NCBI RefSeq assembly: GCF_006483455.1
Contig: NZ_PPPU01000003.1
Coordinates: 62,001 to 126,000 of the forward strand
DNA from: Methylomonas koyamae
GTDB taxonomy: Bacteria > Pseudomonadota > Gammaproteobacteria > Methylococcales > Methylomonadaceae
DNA length: 64,000 nt
Reading direction: 5' to 3'
Every line of letters begins with the position of its first letter. Within the stretch, counting starts at the first letter, position 1. Made by a program: the position numbers and the translations under genes. Shown piece by piece: positions 63,157 through 64,000 of the stretch. The notes under the pieces were generated by a model, which saw only the letters and a program-made list of their open reading frames with translations, was not told where the DNA came from and did no database searches.

Positions 63157-63900
63157 ATGGTCAGATTCAAATTTTTCGGGGTCGAGTTTCAGTTCGCCTG
63201 GCCGATGTTGGCCGGCTATCTGCTGCTGGTCGGGTTGTTGTGCAATTTGGGCTTTTGGCAATTGCGGCGCGGTGCTGAAAAGCAAAATCTGTTGGATGCG
63301 CAGCAGGCGGCGTTGTCTGCTCCGGCCTTGGATTTAAACGGCAATGTGTTAATCGACGTAGCGGAGTACCGTTACCGTCCGGCGACCCTGAACGGACATT
63401 ACGATCACGCGCATCAGATTTTGCTCGACAATCAGGTCTTGGACGGTAAAGCGGGTTATCTGGTGTTGACGCCGTTTTTGCCCGGCAACGGTCAGGCCGC
63501 CGTTTTGATCAACCGGGGTTGGATTGGAATGGGCGTTTCGCGCGACACGGCGCCCGATCTGAGCGTAGTCGGCCAAATCGGGGAAGTTACGGGAAGGATC
63601 AACCGCTTTCCGGAGCCCGGTATCCGCTTGCAGGGCGCCGAAGTACCCGGCGATAGTTGGCCGGTGAGGGTACAAGTGATCGATACCCGGCTATTGGCCG
63701 AGAAAATGGGGTACGCCCTGGCCGATTACCAAATCGAATTAAGTCCGGATCAACCCGCCGGTTATCGCCGCGAATGGAAGACAGCGGTGACGATCCCGCC
63801 TGAAAAACACCGGGCCTATGCAGTACAATGGTTCGGTTTAGCGTTGACCTTAACCGTGCTATTGGTTTGGCACAGCAGCCGTAATACACATCGTGGATAA
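63157..63900 (+). CDS. SURF1 family cytochrome oxidase assembly protein
   Basis: A 247-residue protein with an N-terminal and a C-terminal TM (about residues 14-35 and 222-240) and a periplasmic domain (YRPATLNGHYDHAHQILLDN, LTPFLPGNGQAAVLINRGWI). SURF1 helps insert heme a into subunit I. ATG at 63157 is preferred; a TTG at 63145 is an alternative and neither has a strong ribosome site. The next gene overlaps its last codons. Confidence 0.9.
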   Translation: MVRFKFFGVEFQFAWPMLAGYLLLVGLLCNLGFWQLRRGAEKQNLLDAQQAALSAPALDLNGNVLIDVAEYRYRPATLNGHYDHAHQILLDNQVLDGKAGYLVLTPFLPGNGQAAVLINRGWIGMGVSRDTAPDLSVVGQIGEVTGRINRFPEPGIRLQGAEVPGDSWPVRVQVIDTRLLAEKMGYALADYQIELSPDQPAGYRREWKTAVTIPPEKHRAYAVQWFGLALTLTVLLVWHSSRNTHRG

Positions 63901-64000
63901 ACAACATCGTAAAAACCGCATCACTATTTTGGTGATTTTCGCCATGTCGGTAATTCCGTTCGGCATTGCCTGGTATCTGGCGAAGCATCCTGACGCCGTG
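63893..64000 (+). CDS. Start of an inner-membrane protein of the oxidase cluster (partial)
   Basis: A GTG-started frame overlapping the surf1 stop and open to the window edge, 36 codons seen. It begins with a basic stretch (MDKQHRKNR) and a TM (ITILVIFAMSVIPFGIAWYL). In gammaproteobacteria a short TM protein of this kind regularly follows surf1, ahead of ctaA and ctaB. Confidence 0.7.
   Translation, partial: MDKQHRKNRITILVIFAMSVIPFGIAWYLAKHPDAV

Noticed and set aside
1-64000. CRISPR arrays, tRNA or rRNA genes, insertion sequences and integrases.
   Set aside because: Reading both strands showed no regularly spaced repeats, cloverleaf-type sequences or transposase motifs; none is claimed.

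Overview
The window looks like the chromosome of a gammaproteobacterial methylotroph, most likely a methanotroph of the Methylococcales (Methylomonas-like). The housekeeping order is gammaproteobacterial (dusB-fis-purH-purD; ppi-lpxH divergent from cysS; bioBFHCD; coxBA-ctaG-coxC-surf1). The methylotroph signature is a DUF6513 dihydropteroate-synthase-related protein overlapping a DmrB-like flavoprotein (tetrahydromethanopterin synthesis), an FchA-type methenyl-THF cyclohydrolase and a bacteriohemerythrin. Two PEP-CTERM proteins, a TIGR04073 protein and an XrtA-type sugar transferase show an exosortase/exopolysaccharide system. The genus is an inference; no 16S rRNA or methane monooxygenase gene is present.

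Layout. 0-11.5 kb: end of sbcC, a TIGR04073 exosortase-associated protein, tex, a small membrane protein, sirB2, an RlpA-like protein with an altered active site, then purD, purH, fis and dusB. 11.7-17.5 kb: a tight operon of cysC, a DHH phosphoesterase, a giant VanZ/O-antigen-ligase-like fusion and an unknown two-TM protein. 17.5-29.8 kb: a DevBCA-like ABC exporter, divergent from a ThiF-nitroreductase pair, a secreted TPR protein, a membrane-anchored hexapeptide acyltransferase, a PEP-CTERM protein behind a good sigma-54 promoter, a GT1 glycosyltransferase, the XrtA-type sugar transferase and a trypsin-like protease. This is the exopolysaccharide/exosortase part and is visibly more AT-rich than its flanks.

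30-43 kb: lpxH, a periplasmic cyclophilin, cysS, fchA, a secreted tail-collar protein paired with a second PEP-CTERM protein, a PA0069-type radical SAM protein, a CPBP protease, a NifX-like protein with an unknown partner, a glycine-rich-tail protein, the H4MPT gene pair and an orphan FlhG-like ATPase.

43.7-52.5 kb: the most unusual accessory block. It holds an STN/HEAT-repeat protein, two related small secreted Cys proteins, a DUF4266 lipoprotein, a 916-residue outer-membrane protein that appears to fuse DUF3570 to a Met/His-rich barrel, an FKBP lipoprotein, a small coiled-coil protein, a TlpA-like thioredoxin and ApbE. Together they suggest a cell-envelope redox or metal-handling system of unknown function.

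52.5-64 kb: comF, the complete bioBFHCD operon, bacteriohemerythrin, and the aa3-type cytochrome c oxidase operon with its assembly factors. No tRNA, rRNA, CRISPR array, insertion sequence or integrase was recognised.
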